From Neotamlana nanhaiensis (lineage in GTDB: Bacteria > Bacteroidota > Bacteroidia > Flavobacteriales > Flavobacteriaceae), in NCBI RefSeq assembly GCF_000943555.1, contig NZ_JTDV01000008.1, positions 62,001-126,000 on the forward strand: a stretch of DNA of 64,000 bases, given 5' to 3'. Below are positions 51,776 to 61,122 of this stretch, in pieces. Each line of letters begins with the position of its first letter. The first letter of the stretch is position 1. A program made the translations under genes and the position numbers. The notes beneath the pieces were generated by a model, which did not search any database, had not been told where the DNA came from, and worked only from the letters and a program-made list of their open reading frames with translations.

Positions 51776-52894
51776 TTATATAATTGTAGATTGCCCCAAA
51801 TGAATGTTGGTAAAATTCAAGTTGGTTTCATCTGGATTATTGATAAAATCTTCAATAAAATCTCCAACTTTGGTGGTGGTAATGTTATCGTACTTGTTAT
51901 TCAAATCTGGGGTTGTAATATGAAGCGTTAACGATTTATCTACGGCTTCCCTTACTAATGCTGCTTCATCATCTAAACCAAAATGCTCTAATAACATAGC
52001 GGCCGATAATATAGAGGCAATCGGGTTCGCAATACCTTTGTTTGTTGCTTTTGTGTAAGCACCATGAATTGGCTCGAACATAACGTGTTTATCGCCAATC
52101 GAAGCAGAAGCTAATAACCCAATAGAACCAACAATTACGCTAGCTTCTTCCGATAGGATATCGCCAAACATATTTTCGGTTAAAATAACATCAAATTGTT
52201 TTGGGTTTATAATAAGCTCCATGGCTGCATTATCTACGTAAGTATAAGTAACTTCTACATTTGGGTATTGCGATGCAAGTTCTTGCACAACACGACGCCA
52301 AAGTCTTGAGCTTTCTAAAACATTGGCTTTGTCTACTAAAGTAAGTTTTCTTTTTCTGCTTTGAGCAGCCTTAAAAGCCATGTGCGCGACACGTTCAACT
52401 TCGTTTCTAGTGTATTTACAAACATCACTTGCTGTGTTATTGTCTTCACTTAAAAATTTATCGCCAAAGTAAATACCGCTTGTAAGTTCTCTGTAAATAA
52501 CAAGATTGGTATCTTTTATTTGTGTTTTTTTTAGCGACGATTTAATTAATAAATCATCGTAAGCAATAACAGGACGAATGTTGGTGTGTAAATCTAACGT
52601 TTTGCGTAAGCGAAGTAAACCTTGTTCGGGTCTCACTTTTGCATATGGATCTAAATCGTAAGAGGTTTTACCAATAGCACCAAAAAGAATAGCGTCGGCA
52701 TTTTTACAAGTTTCAACTGTTGATTCTGGCAACGGATCGCCAAATTTTTCAATGGCGCCGGCACCAACTTCAGCGTTAGAAAATGTAAAAACATGATTAA
52801 AGTTTATGGCTATAGCCTTTAAAACCTTAACGGCTTGCGCTGTAACTTCTGGACCAATGCCATCACCTGGTAAAACGGCTATATTTAACTTCAT
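51776..52894 (-). CDS. leuB: 3-isopropylmalate dehydrogenase
   Basis: 372 residues. NAD-dependent beta-hydroxyacid decarboxylating dehydrogenase: LPGDGIGPEVTAQAVKVL (8-25), the Arg-rich substrate segment GLLRLRKTLDLHTNIRPV (about 92-109), and the metal-binding NMFGDILSEEASVIVGSIGLLASASIG signature. It oxidises and decarboxylates 3-isopropylmalate toward leucine. It follows leuA by 68 nt on the same strand. The isomerase genes leuC and leuD are not in the window. Confidence 0.97.
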   Translation of the reverse strand: MKLNIAVLPGDGIGPEVTAQAVKVLKAIAINFNHVFTFSNAEVGAGAIEKFGDPLPESTVETCKNADAILFGAIGKTSYDLDPYAKVRPEQGLLRLRKTLDLHTNIRPVIAYDDLLIKSSLKKTQIKDTNLVIYRELTSGIYFGDKFLSEDNNTASDVCKYTRNEVERVAHMAFKAAQSRKRKLTLVDKANVLESSRLWRRVVQELASQYPNVEVTYTYVDNAAMELIINPKQFDVILTENMFGDILSEEASVIVGSIGLLASASIGDKHVMFEPIHGAYTKATNKGIANPIASILSAAMLLEHFGLDDEAALVREAVDKSLTLHITTPDLNNKYDNITTTKVGDFIEDFINNPDETNLNFTNIHLGQSTII

Positions 52895-52962
52895 ATGTTA
52901 GAATTTAGAAACTTATAAAAGTAAAGTTACTTTAAATTTAAGTTTTTTAAATTAAACTATTA

Positions 52963-54138
52963 CTATGCCGAGATAATTTCTTTGTACAATTTGCTGCTTT
53001 CAATAATTTTATGAATATCGTTGTCGTCGATTTCTTTTTTCTTATCGGCAAATTCTAAAAAGCTAGCATAAATCTCGTCTAACTGAAGTTTTGTTAATTC
53101 GTAACCTACATTTTTAGCACGGTAAGCTAAGGCTGCACGTCCGCTTCTTGCTGTTAAAACAATGGCCGATTCGGTTACACCTACATCTTTAGGATCTATG
53201 ATTTCGTAAGTTTCACGGTTTTTAATAACCCCATCTTGATGAATTCCAGAACTATGTGCAAAGGCGTTGGCACCAACAATAGCTTTGTTAGGTTGCGTGT
53301 AAATACCCATACTATCTGAAACTAACTGGCTTAATCCATAAAGCATTTCAGATTTTATATTCGTATCTAAATTTAAGTATGGGTGTTGTCTTAAAATCAT
53401 AACCACTTCTTCTAAAGCGGTGTTTCCTGCACGTTCACCAATACCATTTATAGTACATTCTATTTGGCGCGCACCGTTAATTACTCCTTCAATAGAGTTT
53501 GCAGTTGCTAAACCTAAATCGTTGTGGCAGTGACATGATAGAATAGCTTTGTCGATACCTTTAACGTTTTCTTTTAAATATTTAATTTTTGCACCGTATT
53601 CACTAGGTAAACAGTAGCCAGTAGTATCGGGAATATTTAAAACGGTAGCACCTGCGGCAACCACAGCTTCACAAACTCGTGCTAAATACTCATTGTCTGT
53701 TCTTCCTGCATCTTCAGCATAAAATTCTACATCTTCAACAAACGATTTTGCATATTTTACGGCTTTTACTGCACGCTCAATAATAGCATCTCTGTTTGAT
53801 TTAAATTTGTGTTGAATATGTGAATCTGATGTGCCAATACCTGTATGAATTCTAGGTGTTTTGGCAAATTTTAAAGCTTCGGCAGCTACTTTTATATCGT
53901 TTTCAACAGAGCGTGTTAAACCACAAACTGTAGCGTTTTTTACTAATTTTGATATTTCTTCAACCGATTTAAAATCGCCTGGGCTAGAAACTGGAAAACC
54001 TGCTTCAATAATGTCAACTCCTAAAGTGTCAAGTTGTTCAGCTATTATCAGCTTTTGTTCGGTATTTAACTTGCAACCAGGAACTTGCTCGCCATCTCTT
54101 AGCGTTGTATCAAAAATTTGGACTTTATTATCAGACAT
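52963..54138 (-). CDS. leuA: 2-isopropylmalate synthase, short form
   Basis: 391 residues. Catalytic motifs: [16 protein letters not shown] (9-24), [13 protein letters not shown], and the metal-binding [14 protein letters not shown] (about 199-212), then [15 protein letters not shown]. The C-terminal leucine-binding allosteric domain (about 130 residues in the usual 510-520 residue enzyme) is absent: the protein ends soon after the helical subdomain (...[14 protein letters not shown]). Such short forms are typical of flavobacteria; leucine feedback at this enzyme may be weak or absent. A related function (citramalate or re-citrate synthase) is less likely given leuB next door. Confidence 0.9.
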   Translation of the reverse strand: MSDNKVQIFDTTLRDGEQVPGCKLNTEQKLIIAEQLDTLGVDIIEAGFPVSSPGDFKSVEEISKLVKNATVCGLTRSVENDIKVAAEALKFAKTPRIHTGIGTSDSHIQHKFKSNRDAIIERAVKAVKYAKSFVEDVEFYAEDAGRTDNEYLARVCEAVVAAGATVLNIPDTTGYCLPSEYGAKIKYLKENVKGIDKAILSCHCHNDLGLATANSIEGVINGARQIECTINGIGERAGNTALEEVVMILRQHPYLNLDTNIKSEMLYGLSQLVSDSMGIYTQPNKAIVGANAFAHSSGIHQDGVIKNRETYEIIDPKDVGVTESAIVLTARSGRAALAYRAKNVGYELTKLQLDEIYASFLEFADKKKEIDDNDIHKIIESSKLYKEIISA

Positions 54139-54285
54139 TTATTAAAATATATTTTCGTATTAATTTACGAAGTTATATTTTGGTTTAATAAAACTTTAAT
54201 GGAACCAATGTTTATTACGATGTTTAACTTGGTTTTTGTGTGGTTAAAAAATTGAAAATCAATATATTAATATTGTTTTTGTACT

Positions 54286-55836
54286 ATGACAAAAGAACAA
54301 AAAGATAATTTATTTGTATTAATTAAATCGTTATCGAAATCTGAAAAAAGACAATTCAAACTTTATGTAGGAAGATTAGGAGGTAACGAAGATTCTAAGT
54401 TTTTAACCTTGTTTACTATTTTAGATAAACTACCGGCATACGACGAGGCGGCTATTTTAAAAAAAGGGATTGTAAAAAAACAACAATTATCGAATTTAAA
54501 AGCTCATTTGTACAAGCAAATTTTAATTAGTTTACGATTAAATCCTTCGCATAAAACCATTAGAATTCAAATTCGTGAGCAACTCGATTTTGCAACTATT
54601 TTATATCATAAAGGTTTATACAAACAAAGTTTGAAAATTTTAGATAAAGCCAAAACGCTAGCCATTTCAAACGAAGAAAAAAACATAGCTTACGAAATTG
54701 TAGAGTTAGAAAAAATTATAGAATCGCAATACATTACACGAAGCTTAAGTAATCGTGCCGATGAGTTAACTATTCAAGCTAAGGAACTTAGTTTGCATAA
54801 TGTGGTGGCCAGTAAATTGTCTAATTTGTCGTTGCAACTGTATGGTTTGTTTTTAAAAACAGGTTATGTTAAAAACGACGAAGAACACCAAATGGTTACT
54901 CAGTATTTTAACGATCGCATGCCTAAATATGATATTAATCAGTTAGGTTTTCGGGAAAAATTGTGGCTTTATAAATCGTATTTATGGTATAGTTTTTTAA
55001 CGGTAGATTTTTTATCGTGCTATAAATATGCATCAAAATGGGTAGATTTATTTAATGAAAACCCAGAAATGATAAAGCAAAACCCCGTATTTTATTTACG
55101 AGGAAACAATTATTTATTAGAGTCGCTTTTCTTTTTAAAACAACATACTAAATTTAAAATAACGTTAGAAAATTTAGAAAAGGTTACTAAGGAAAAATGG
55201 TTTCCGTTAGATGATAATAACGCGAGTTTATCGTTTCTTTTTATTTATAATAATAAGTTTAATTTTCATTTTATTGAAGGTACCTTTAAACAAGGTTTGC
55301 CTCTAATAAATGAAGTTTTAAGTCAGTTACAAGGTTATAAAAATCGAATAGACGAACATCATATTATGGTGTTTTACTATAAAATTGCGAGTATGTATTT
55401 TGGAGCTGGTGAAAACCGAAAGTGTATCGAATTTTTAAATAAAATTATAAGTAATAAATCGTTACAAATGCGTGAAGATTTGTTGTGTTTTTCGCGTATT
55501 TTAAACCTTGTTGCACATTACGAAGCTGGTTTAGATTATAATTTAGATGTTTTAATACGAAGTACATATAAGTTTTTAATAAAAATGGAAGACCTGTACG
55601 ATGTGCAGAAAGAATTTATAAAATTTTTACGACGCTTAGGCGATATTTATCCGCACGAAGTAAAACAAGAATTTATAAAATTGCATAAAAAATTAAAGGA
55701 ATACGAAAACGATCCGTACCAAAGTCGCGCTTTTTTATATCTCGATATTATTTCTTGGTTAGAAACTAAAATTGAAGGTAAACCTATCGACGTTATAATT
55801 CAGAATAAATTCAAACAAATACAACTTGATAAATAG
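54286..55836 (+). CDS. Conserved Bacteroidota protein with helical TPR-like repeats, unknown function
   Basis: 516 residues, no signal peptide or membrane segment. It starts MTKEQKDNLFVLIKSLSKSEKRQFKLYV, a helical motif I associate with a Bacteroidota-specific family of unknown role, and most of the rest predicts as paired helices (for example QSLKILDKAKTLAISNEEKNIAYEIVELEKII, 115-145). Aromatic-rich helices near YLWYSFLTVDFLSCYKYASKW resemble TPR solenoids. It is divergent from leuA and precedes the SAM-I leader but there is no functional evidence tying it to either. Confidence 0.65.
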   Translation: MTKEQKDNLFVLIKSLSKSEKRQFKLYVGRLGGNEDSKFLTLFTILDKLPAYDEAAILKKGIVKKQQLSNLKAHLYKQILISLRLNPSHKTIRIQIREQLDFATILYHKGLYKQSLKILDKAKTLAISNEEKNIAYEIVELEKIIESQYITRSLSNRADELTIQAKELSLHNVVASKLSNLSLQLYGLFLKTGYVKNDEEHQMVTQYFNDRMPKYDINQLGFREKLWLYKSYLWYSFLTVDFLSCYKYASKWVDLFNENPEMIKQNPVFYLRGNNYLLESLFFLKQHTKFKITLENLEKVTKEKWFPLDDNNASLSFLFIYNNKFNFHFIEGTFKQGLPLINEVLSQLQGYKNRIDEHHIMVFYYKIASMYFGAGENRKCIEFLNKIISNKSLQMREDLLCFSRILNLVAHYEAGLDYNLDVLIRSTYKFLIKMEDLYDVQKEFIKFLRRLGDIYPHEVKQEFIKLHKKLKEYENDPYQSRAFLYLDIISWLETKIEGKPIDVIIQNKFKQIQLDK

Positions 55837-55874
55837 GTTTTACAATTTCTTTATGTAAAATTTATATCAAAAAA

Positions 55875-55907
55875 TTTGGATATTAACTTTTTCTAATTGA
55901 ATATTTG
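55875..55907 (+). promoter_or_regulatory. Promoter of the SAM-I riboswitch / metY transcript
   Basis: TTTG at 55875-55878, a 21-nt spacer and AATATTTG at 55900-55907, one mismatch to TAnnTTTG. The riboswitch starts 30 nt after the -7 element. Confidence 0.55.
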
Positions 55908-55937
55908 CACTCACAAAGTTCAAACACTTATTGAAAT

Positions 55938-56057
55938 GTTATCAAGAAAGGTGGAGGGAATAGACCCGCTGAAACCTTAGCAACCCTTGTTCAAATTAAA
56001 CTATTTGGTCATGAAGGTGCTACATTCTACTAAAACTTTTGTTTTTAGATAGATAAC
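55938..56057 (+). promoter_or_regulatory. SAM-I riboswitch (S-box) upstream of metY
   Basis: The conserved core is clear: P1 GTTATC (55938-55943) pairs with GATAAC (56052-56057); AAGAAAGGTGGAGGGAATAG, then GACCCGCTGAAACCTTAGCA with ACCC, and AAGGTGCTACATTC follow in the canonical order, ending in AGATAGATAAC. SAM binding should repress the downstream methionine genes. A hairpin TACCA/TGGTA (56118-56130) followed by GTTTT and TTTTT could be the off-state structure. Confidence 0.95.
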
Positions 56058-56115
56058 TAACGTAAATTACTTTCTGTAATTATACGCACAATCTTAATAA
56101 CATTTTTCTAATAAG

Positions 56116-56144
56116 CATACCATAGTGGTACGTTTTGACTTTTT
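56116..56144 (+). terminator. Candidate expression platform hairpin of the SAM-I riboswitch
   Basis: TACCA (56118-56122) and TGGTA (56126-56130) with a 3-nt loop, followed by CGTTTTGACTTTTT. A weak stem; it may act as terminator in the SAM-bound state. The ATG of metY is 32 nt downstream. Confidence 0.45.
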
Positions 56145-56175
56145 AATTTAAATTTTAAACTAAAAAATTAGAAAA

Positions 56176-57450
56176 ATGAGCAATCAAAAATTAGCAACAA
56201 ACGCATTACATGCAGGTCACGATGTTACAGCAAACGCAGGAACAAGAGCAGTGCCTATTTACCAAACATCAAGTTATGTTTTTAATAACTCAGATCACGC
56301 AGCCAACCTATTTTCGTTACAAGAATTAGGATTTATTTACACCCGATTAAATAACCCAACAAATCAAATTTTACAAGAGCGTTTAGCGGCTGTAGAAGGC
56401 GGTATTGGTGCGGTAGTTTTTGCATCGGGAACATCGGCAATTTCTACAGGTTTATTAACGCTTTTAAAAGCTGGTGATCACGTTGTTGCATCGAGCAGTT
56501 TATACGGCGGAACCTATAATTTACTTAAAGTTACTTTACCGCGTTTAGGTATTACAACTACTTTTGTTGATGCTGAAAATCCTGATAATTTTGCAGCTGC
56601 AGTACAAGATAATACACGTGCGTTTTTTGTTGAATCTTTAGGGAATCCTAAATTAGATGTTTTAGATTTAGAAGCTATTGCAGCGCACTCCAAGGCAGCG
56701 GGTGTGCCGTTTATTGTTGATAATACGGTTGCAACTCCGGCATTATTAAACCCAATAGAACACGGTGCGAATATTGTTATTCATTCGTTAACCAAATATA
56801 TTGGCGGACAAGGAACATCGCTTGGAGGAGCCATTATTGATGCTGGAACCTTTAATTGGGCAAACGGAAAATTTCCTGAATTTACCGAACCATCTGCTGG
56901 TTACCACGGATTAAAATATCATGAAACTTTAGGTGCTGCGGCATATACTTTTAAATTAATTTTAGAAGGTTTACGCGATTTTGGTGGCGCTTTAAGTCCA
57001 ACAAATGCATTTAATATTATTCAAGGTCTAGAAACCTTACCAGTTAGAATTAAGCAACATAGCGAAAATGCCCTAGCTTTAGCAGAATGGTTAGAAGCAC
57101 AAGATGAAGTGGCTTGGGTTAACTATCCTGGTTTAAAAAGTAATAAATACAATGCTTTAGCTGAAAAATATTTACCTAAAGGACAAAGCGGAATTGTTAC
57201 CTTTGGTGCTAAAGGTGGTTTTGAAGCTGCTAAAACTATTGCAGACGAGACGAAATTATTCTCGTTATTAGCAAACATTGGTGATACAAAATCTTTAATT
57301 ATACATCCGGCAAGTACAACGCATCAACAATTAACCGAAGCTGAACAAGAATCGGCAGGTGTTGGTCCAGATTTAATTCGTTTATCGGTTGGTATTGAAG
57401 ACATCGAAGATTTAAAAGCCGATTTAAAAGCGGTTTTTGCTAAGCTTTAG
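56176..57450 (+). CDS. metY: O-acetylhomoserine sulfhydrylase (aminocarboxypropyltransferase)
   Basis: 424 residues, Cys/Met-metabolism PLP fold. The PLP lysine is Lys207 in [26 protein letters not shown] (83-90) and [12 protein letters not shown] (182-193) are conserved neighbours. It makes homocysteine from O-acetylhomoserine and sulfide; length and the long C-terminal region ([12 protein letters not shown] near 375) favour the MetY over the cystathionine type. First gene behind the SAM-I riboswitch. The acetyl donor substrate is made by the MetX part of the next gene, 137 nt downstream. Confidence 0.95.
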   Translation: MSNQKLATNALHAGHDVTANAGTRAVPIYQTSSYVFNNSDHAANLFSLQELGFIYTRLNNPTNQILQERLAAVEGGIGAVVFASGTSAISTGLLTLLKAGDHVVASSSLYGGTYNLLKVTLPRLGITTTFVDAENPDNFAAAVQDNTRAFFVESLGNPKLDVLDLEAIAAHSKAAGVPFIVDNTVATPALLNPIEHGANIVIHSLTKYIGGQGTSLGGAIIDAGTFNWANGKFPEFTEPSAGYHGLKYHETLGAAAYTFKLILEGLRDFGGALSPTNAFNIIQGLETLPVRIKQHSENALALAEWLEAQDEVAWVNYPGLKSNKYNALAEKYLPKGQSGIVTFGAKGGFEAAKTIADETKLFSLLANIGDTKSLIIHPASTTHQQLTEAEQESAGVGPDLIRLSVGIEDIEDLKADLKAVFAKL

Positions 57451-57474
57451 TTTTAGAATTTACCTTAGCAAATA

Positions 57475-57575
57475 AGCCCGCGTTAGGGATAGTAGTAGAA
57501 AGCCCACAGCGATAGCGAGGACTTGTAACGTATAGCCCGACCTCGACCTCGAATATTCGGGGCGAGGTAACGCCA
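57475..57575. repeat. About 100-bp interspersed element with hairpin, abutting the next gene's start codon
   Basis: From GCCCGCGTTAGGGATAG (57476) through GCGAGGACTTGTAACG and ATAGCCCGACCTCGACC to GGGGCGAGGTAACGCC (57559-57574) it matches a large GC-rich extragenic repeat type common in flavobacteria. The 3' part folds as ACCTCG/CGAGGT with inner CCTCGAA/TTCGGGG. Only 13 nt separate it from the TTG at 57588. Confidence 0.75.
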
Positions 57576-57587
57576 AAATAATATACA

Positions 57588-60500
57588 TTGGAAACACTTT
57601 TGGAACATATAAAAATTAATAATTACACGACTATAAGCGGTGTTGAAATTCCTGAAATTAATTTGAGTTATCAGGTTTTTGGGAAACCGCTTGGTACAGC
57701 GCAAATAGTGCTGGTAAATCACGCATTAACGGGTAATAGTAATGTGGCTGGCGCCGATGGTTGGTGGAAGGATTTGATTGGAGACGATAAGGTTATTGAT
57801 ACTAATTTATATACGGTTTTAGCCTTTAATATTCCGGGTAATGGTTACGATGGTTTTGTAATTGATAATTATAAAGATTTTGTAGCGCGCGATGTGGCTA
57901 AATTGTTTTTATCTGGTTTAGAAATTTTAAGAACAGGCAAAATTTACGCCACTATTGCAGGGTCGTTAGGTGGTGGAATTGGTTGGGAAATGGCGGTTTT
58001 AAAACCCGATTTTACCGAGCATTTTATTCCGGTGGCGACCGATTGGAAATCGACAGATTGGCTCATTGCCAATTGCCAAATACAGGAGCAGTTTTTATTA
58101 AATTCTAAAAACCCAGTGCACGATGCGCGCATGCATGCCATGTTATGTTACCGCACGCCCGAATCGTTTAAAGAACGTTTCAAACGTAGTAAAAACGAAG
58201 ATTTAGAAATTTTTAATGTCGAAAGTTGGTTGTTGCATCATGGTAAAAAGTTACAGGAGCGTTTTCAACTTTCAGCCTATAAATTAATGAATCAGTTGCT
58301 TAAAAGTATCGATGTTACCAAAGGTAGAGGCGATAATTTTAATGTGCTGGATGCTATAAAAGCGAATATTCATATTGTTGGTGTAGATTCTGATATGTTT
58401 TTCACGGCGGAAGAAAACCGTGAAACACACAAGCAATTGGCGCTAACAAAACCCAATGTAACGTATAATGAAATACATTCGGTACACGGGCACGATGCGT
58501 TTTTAATGGAGTATGACCAGTTAGAAAAAATTGTAGAAGGCATTTTTGTGCCAAATTCTAAAAAGAAAAGAATGAAAGTATTAAAGTTTGGAGGAAAATC
58601 TTTAGCAAATGGAGAAGGGTTAAACCGCGTGATCCAAATTATTGAAAATAAAGTAAATGCAGGTGAAAAAATAGCTGTTGTAGTATCGGCGCGTGGCGGA
58701 GCTACAGACGAGCTGGAAACTATATTAAATTTAGCCCACAAAGGAAAAGATTATAAAACCTTATTTGAAGCTTTTAAAACCACACAAATTGAGCCATTAC
58801 CAACTATAGATTTTTCAGATGAATTTTCTACACTCGAAAAACTGTTTGAAGGTGTAAGTTTGTTAGGTGATTATAGCAAGAAAACCAAAGATGAAGTTTT
58901 AGCTCAAGGCGAATTACTATCAATAAAAATAGTAGCGGAATTACTAAAACAAAAAGGTATAAATGCCAACCCAACCGATTCGCGTTTACTTATAAAAACC
59001 GACGACGTTTTTGGTAATGCAAAACCAATAAATCAACTGTCAAAAGATAATGTAAAACAATATTTTAAACAACATGCGGGCGATACCGTTAATATTGTTA
59101 CAGGCTTTATTGCATCCAATAAAAATGATGAAACGACCACGTTAGGACGCAACGGTAGCAACTACACGGCGGCATTATTAGCTAACTTTTTAGATGCTGA
59201 AGAATTAGAAAATTACACGCATGTTAATGGTATTTATACGGCAAATCCAGACTTGGTTGAAGATGCCAAAAAAATACGCGAATTATCGTTTAGCGAAGCC
59301 AACGAATTAGCCAATTTTGGTACTACCGTTTTGCATGCCAAAACCATAATTCCTTTGGTTGAAAAAAATATAAACCTACGTATTTTAAATACGTTTAACG
59401 ACGGTGACGAAGGTACATTAATTACAGCAAAACCAAACTCAAAAGAAGTAACGTCGTTATCGGTTTTAGATAATGTGGCGTTACTAAATTTAGAAGGTCG
59501 TGGTTTGTTGGGAATTAGTGGTGTTGATGCAAGAATTTTTGGTGCTTTGGCTAACAAAAATATTAGTGTAAGTATTATTTCTCAAGGGTCTTCAGAGCGC
59601 GGTATTGGCCTAGTAATCGATGCAAACGATGCCGACCAAGCAATCATTGCTTTGGAACGCGAGTTTGAAAAGGATTTTTACTCGCAAGACGTAAACGAAA
59701 TAAAGGTGGTAGATGATGTTGCTGTAATATCGATAGTTGGTATTGAGTTAAGTTCGTTTCACAAACCGTTTAATGCCTTAATAAAAAATCAAATTACGCC
59801 ATTGTTATTCAATAACACGGTAACAGGTCGCAATGTGAGTTTGGTAGTTAAAAAGAGTCAGTTACACAAAGCTATGAACGTGATTCATGGTGAGATTTTC
59901 GGAATTTCAAAGAAAATAAACATCGCTATTTTTGGTCATGGAGGTGTAGGTGGCGCTTTAATTAATCAGATTTTAAAATCGAAAGACGACATTGAAAAGC
60001 GTAAAGGTATCAACTTAAACGTGTTTGCAATTGCGAATTCAAGACAGTTGTTACTGAATAAAAATGGCGTAAAAACCAATTGGGCAACCGAAATTAAATC
60101 ATCTAACTTTAAAAGTTCGGTAGATGATATTATTGCCTTTGCAAAAAATCATCACCTAGAAAATTTAATAGCAGTTGATAATACGGCGAGTGCTACTTTT
60201 TATCAAAATTATGTGCCGTTGGTTGAAGCAGGTTTCGATTTAGTGTCATCAAATAAAATAGCCAATACCATCTCGCACGATTTTTACAAAGATTTACGCC
60301 TACAACTTCAGGAAAATAATAAGCAATATTTATACGAAACTACAGTTGGTGCAGGTTTACCGTTAATTGATACCATTAAGCTTCTACACGAATCCGGAGA
60401 AAATATCACCAGAATTCGAGGTGTGTTTTCGGGGACTTTAAGTTATTTATTCAATAATTTTTCTGTGGAAGACAAGCCGTTTAGTGAAATTATTCAAGAA

Positions 60501-60989
60501 ACAATCGACAAAGGTTTTACCGAACCAGACCCAAGAGAAGATTTTTCGGGTAACGATGTTGCTAGAAAGTTATTAATTTTAGCAAGAGAATTAGATTTAG
60601 AAAATGAATTTGAAGATGTTTCGGTGCAAAATTTAATTCCAGAAGCTTATCAAAATATATCTGTTGAAGCATTTTTAAGTCAGTTAAATGTTTTAGATGC
60701 GCAATATCAAGAGATAAAGGATGCGCAAAAACCAGGGCATGTGTTGCGTTATGTAGGAGATTTGTCGGGCGATTTATCGCAAAACAAAGGGAATTTAGAG
60801 GTGAAATTAGTCTCAATTCCAGAAGATAGTACGCTTGGTCACGTAAAAGGTAGTGATGCAATTTTTGAAATTTTCACTGAAAGTTACGGCGCACAACCTA
60901 TCGTAATTCAAGGAGCGGGAGCAGGAGCCGAAGTAACCGCAAGAGGTGTGTTTGGTGATATTTTGAGGTTATCAAAACACATAAACTAG
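57588..60989 (+). CDS. Trifunctional fusion: homoserine O-acetyltransferase (MetX) - aspartokinase - homoserine dehydrogenase
   Basis: 1133 residues. The start is TTG at 57588; there is no upstream in-frame ATG. Residues 1-about 325 are MetX: NHALTGNSN (44-52), nucleophile Ser126 in AGSLGG, Asp269 in VDSD and His302 in HGHDAFL. Residues 329-about 770 are aspartokinase: MKVLKFGGKSLANG, VVVSARGGATDEL and TLGRNGSNYTAALLA, followed by ACT-type regulatory domains (about 640-765). Residues about 776-1133 are homoserine dehydrogenase: IAIFGHGGVGGAL, VSSNKIAN, and EPDPREDFSGNDVARKL. AK and HDH make homoserine, which MetX acetylates for MetY or MetZ; aspartate-semialdehyde dehydrogenase is not included. 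The linker (NSKKKR) is short, and the AK Met329 could also be an internal start. Confidence 0.92.
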   Translation: METLLEHIKINNYTTISGVEIPEINLSYQVFGKPLGTAQIVLVNHALTGNSNVAGADGWWKDLIGDDKVIDTNLYTVLAFNIPGNGYDGFVIDNYKDFVARDVAKLFLSGLEILRTGKIYATIAGSLGGGIGWEMAVLKPDFTEHFIPVATDWKSTDWLIANCQIQEQFLLNSKNPVHDARMHAMLCYRTPESFKERFKRSKNEDLEIFNVESWLLHHGKKLQERFQLSAYKLMNQLLKSIDVTKGRGDNFNVLDAIKANIHIVGVDSDMFFTAEENRETHKQLALTKPNVTYNEIHSVHGHDAFLMEYDQLEKIVEGIFVPNSKKKRMKVLKFGGKSLANGEGLNRVIQIIENKVNAGEKIAVVVSARGGATDELETILNLAHKGKDYKTLFEAFKTTQIEPLPTIDFSDEFSTLEKLFEGVSLLGDYSKKTKDEVLAQGELLSIKIVAELLKQKGINANPTDSRLLIKTDDVFGNAKPINQLSKDNVKQYFKQHAGDTVNIVTGFIASNKNDETTTLGRNGSNYTAALLANFLDAEELENYTHVNGIYTANPDLVEDAKKIRELSFSEANELANFGTTVLHAKTIIPLVEKNINLRILNTFNDGDEGTLITAKPNSKEVTSLSVLDNVALLNLEGRGLLGISGVDARIFGALANKNISVSIISQGSSERGIGLVIDANDADQAIIALEREFEKDFYSQDVNEIKVVDDVAVISIVGIELSSFHKPFNALIKNQITPLLFNNTVTGRNVSLVVKKSQLHKAMNVIHGEIFGISKKINIAIFGHGGVGGALINQILKSKDDIEKRKGINLNVFAIANSRQLLLNKNGVKTNWATEIKSSNFKSSVDDIIAFAKNHHLENLIAVDNTASATFYQNYVPLVEAGFDLVSSNKIANTISHDFYKDLRLQLQENNKQYLYETTVGAGLPLIDTIKLLHESGENITRIRGVFSGTLSYLFNNFSVEDKPFSEIIQETIDKGFTEPDPREDFSGNDVARKLLILARELDLENEFEDVSVQNLIPEAYQNISVEAFLSQLNVLDAQYQEIKDAQKPGHVLRYVGDLSGDLSQNKGNLEVKLVSIPEDSTLGHVKGSDAIFEIFTESYGAQPIVIQGAGAGAEVTARGVFGDILRLSKHIN

Positions 60990-61028
60990 TTCTCGCGAAA
61001 GTAGAGAATTTCTGATTATACGAAATAA

Positions 61029-61056
61029 AAAATGTCACACTGAGCGCAGTCGAAGT
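61029..61056. repeat. GTCACACTGAGCGCAGTCGAAGT extragenic repeat before metZ
   Basis: AATGTCACACTGAGCGCAGT followed by CGAAGTT. This is the best-preserved copy of the family in the window. Confidence 0.7.
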
Positions 61057-61122
61057 TATACAAAATTAAAATAAATATACCACGATAACATTTGTGTATT
61101 CGTGGTAAAAAACAAAAATAAA

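Noticed and set aside
57475-57575. A CRISPR-like or tRNA-like element, because of its internal stems and short direct GACCTCG repeats.
   Set aside because: The repeats are only adjacent 6-7 nt stem halves without regular spacers; the whole matches a known type of interspersed repeat.
59152-59166. Asn in place of the usual Asp in the aspartokinase motif (NGSNYTA instead of NGSDYSA), considered as loss of activity.
   Set aside because: I recall the NGSN form in other Bacteroidota AK-HDH enzymes, and all other catalytic motifs are intact, so it is probably a lineage-typical variant.
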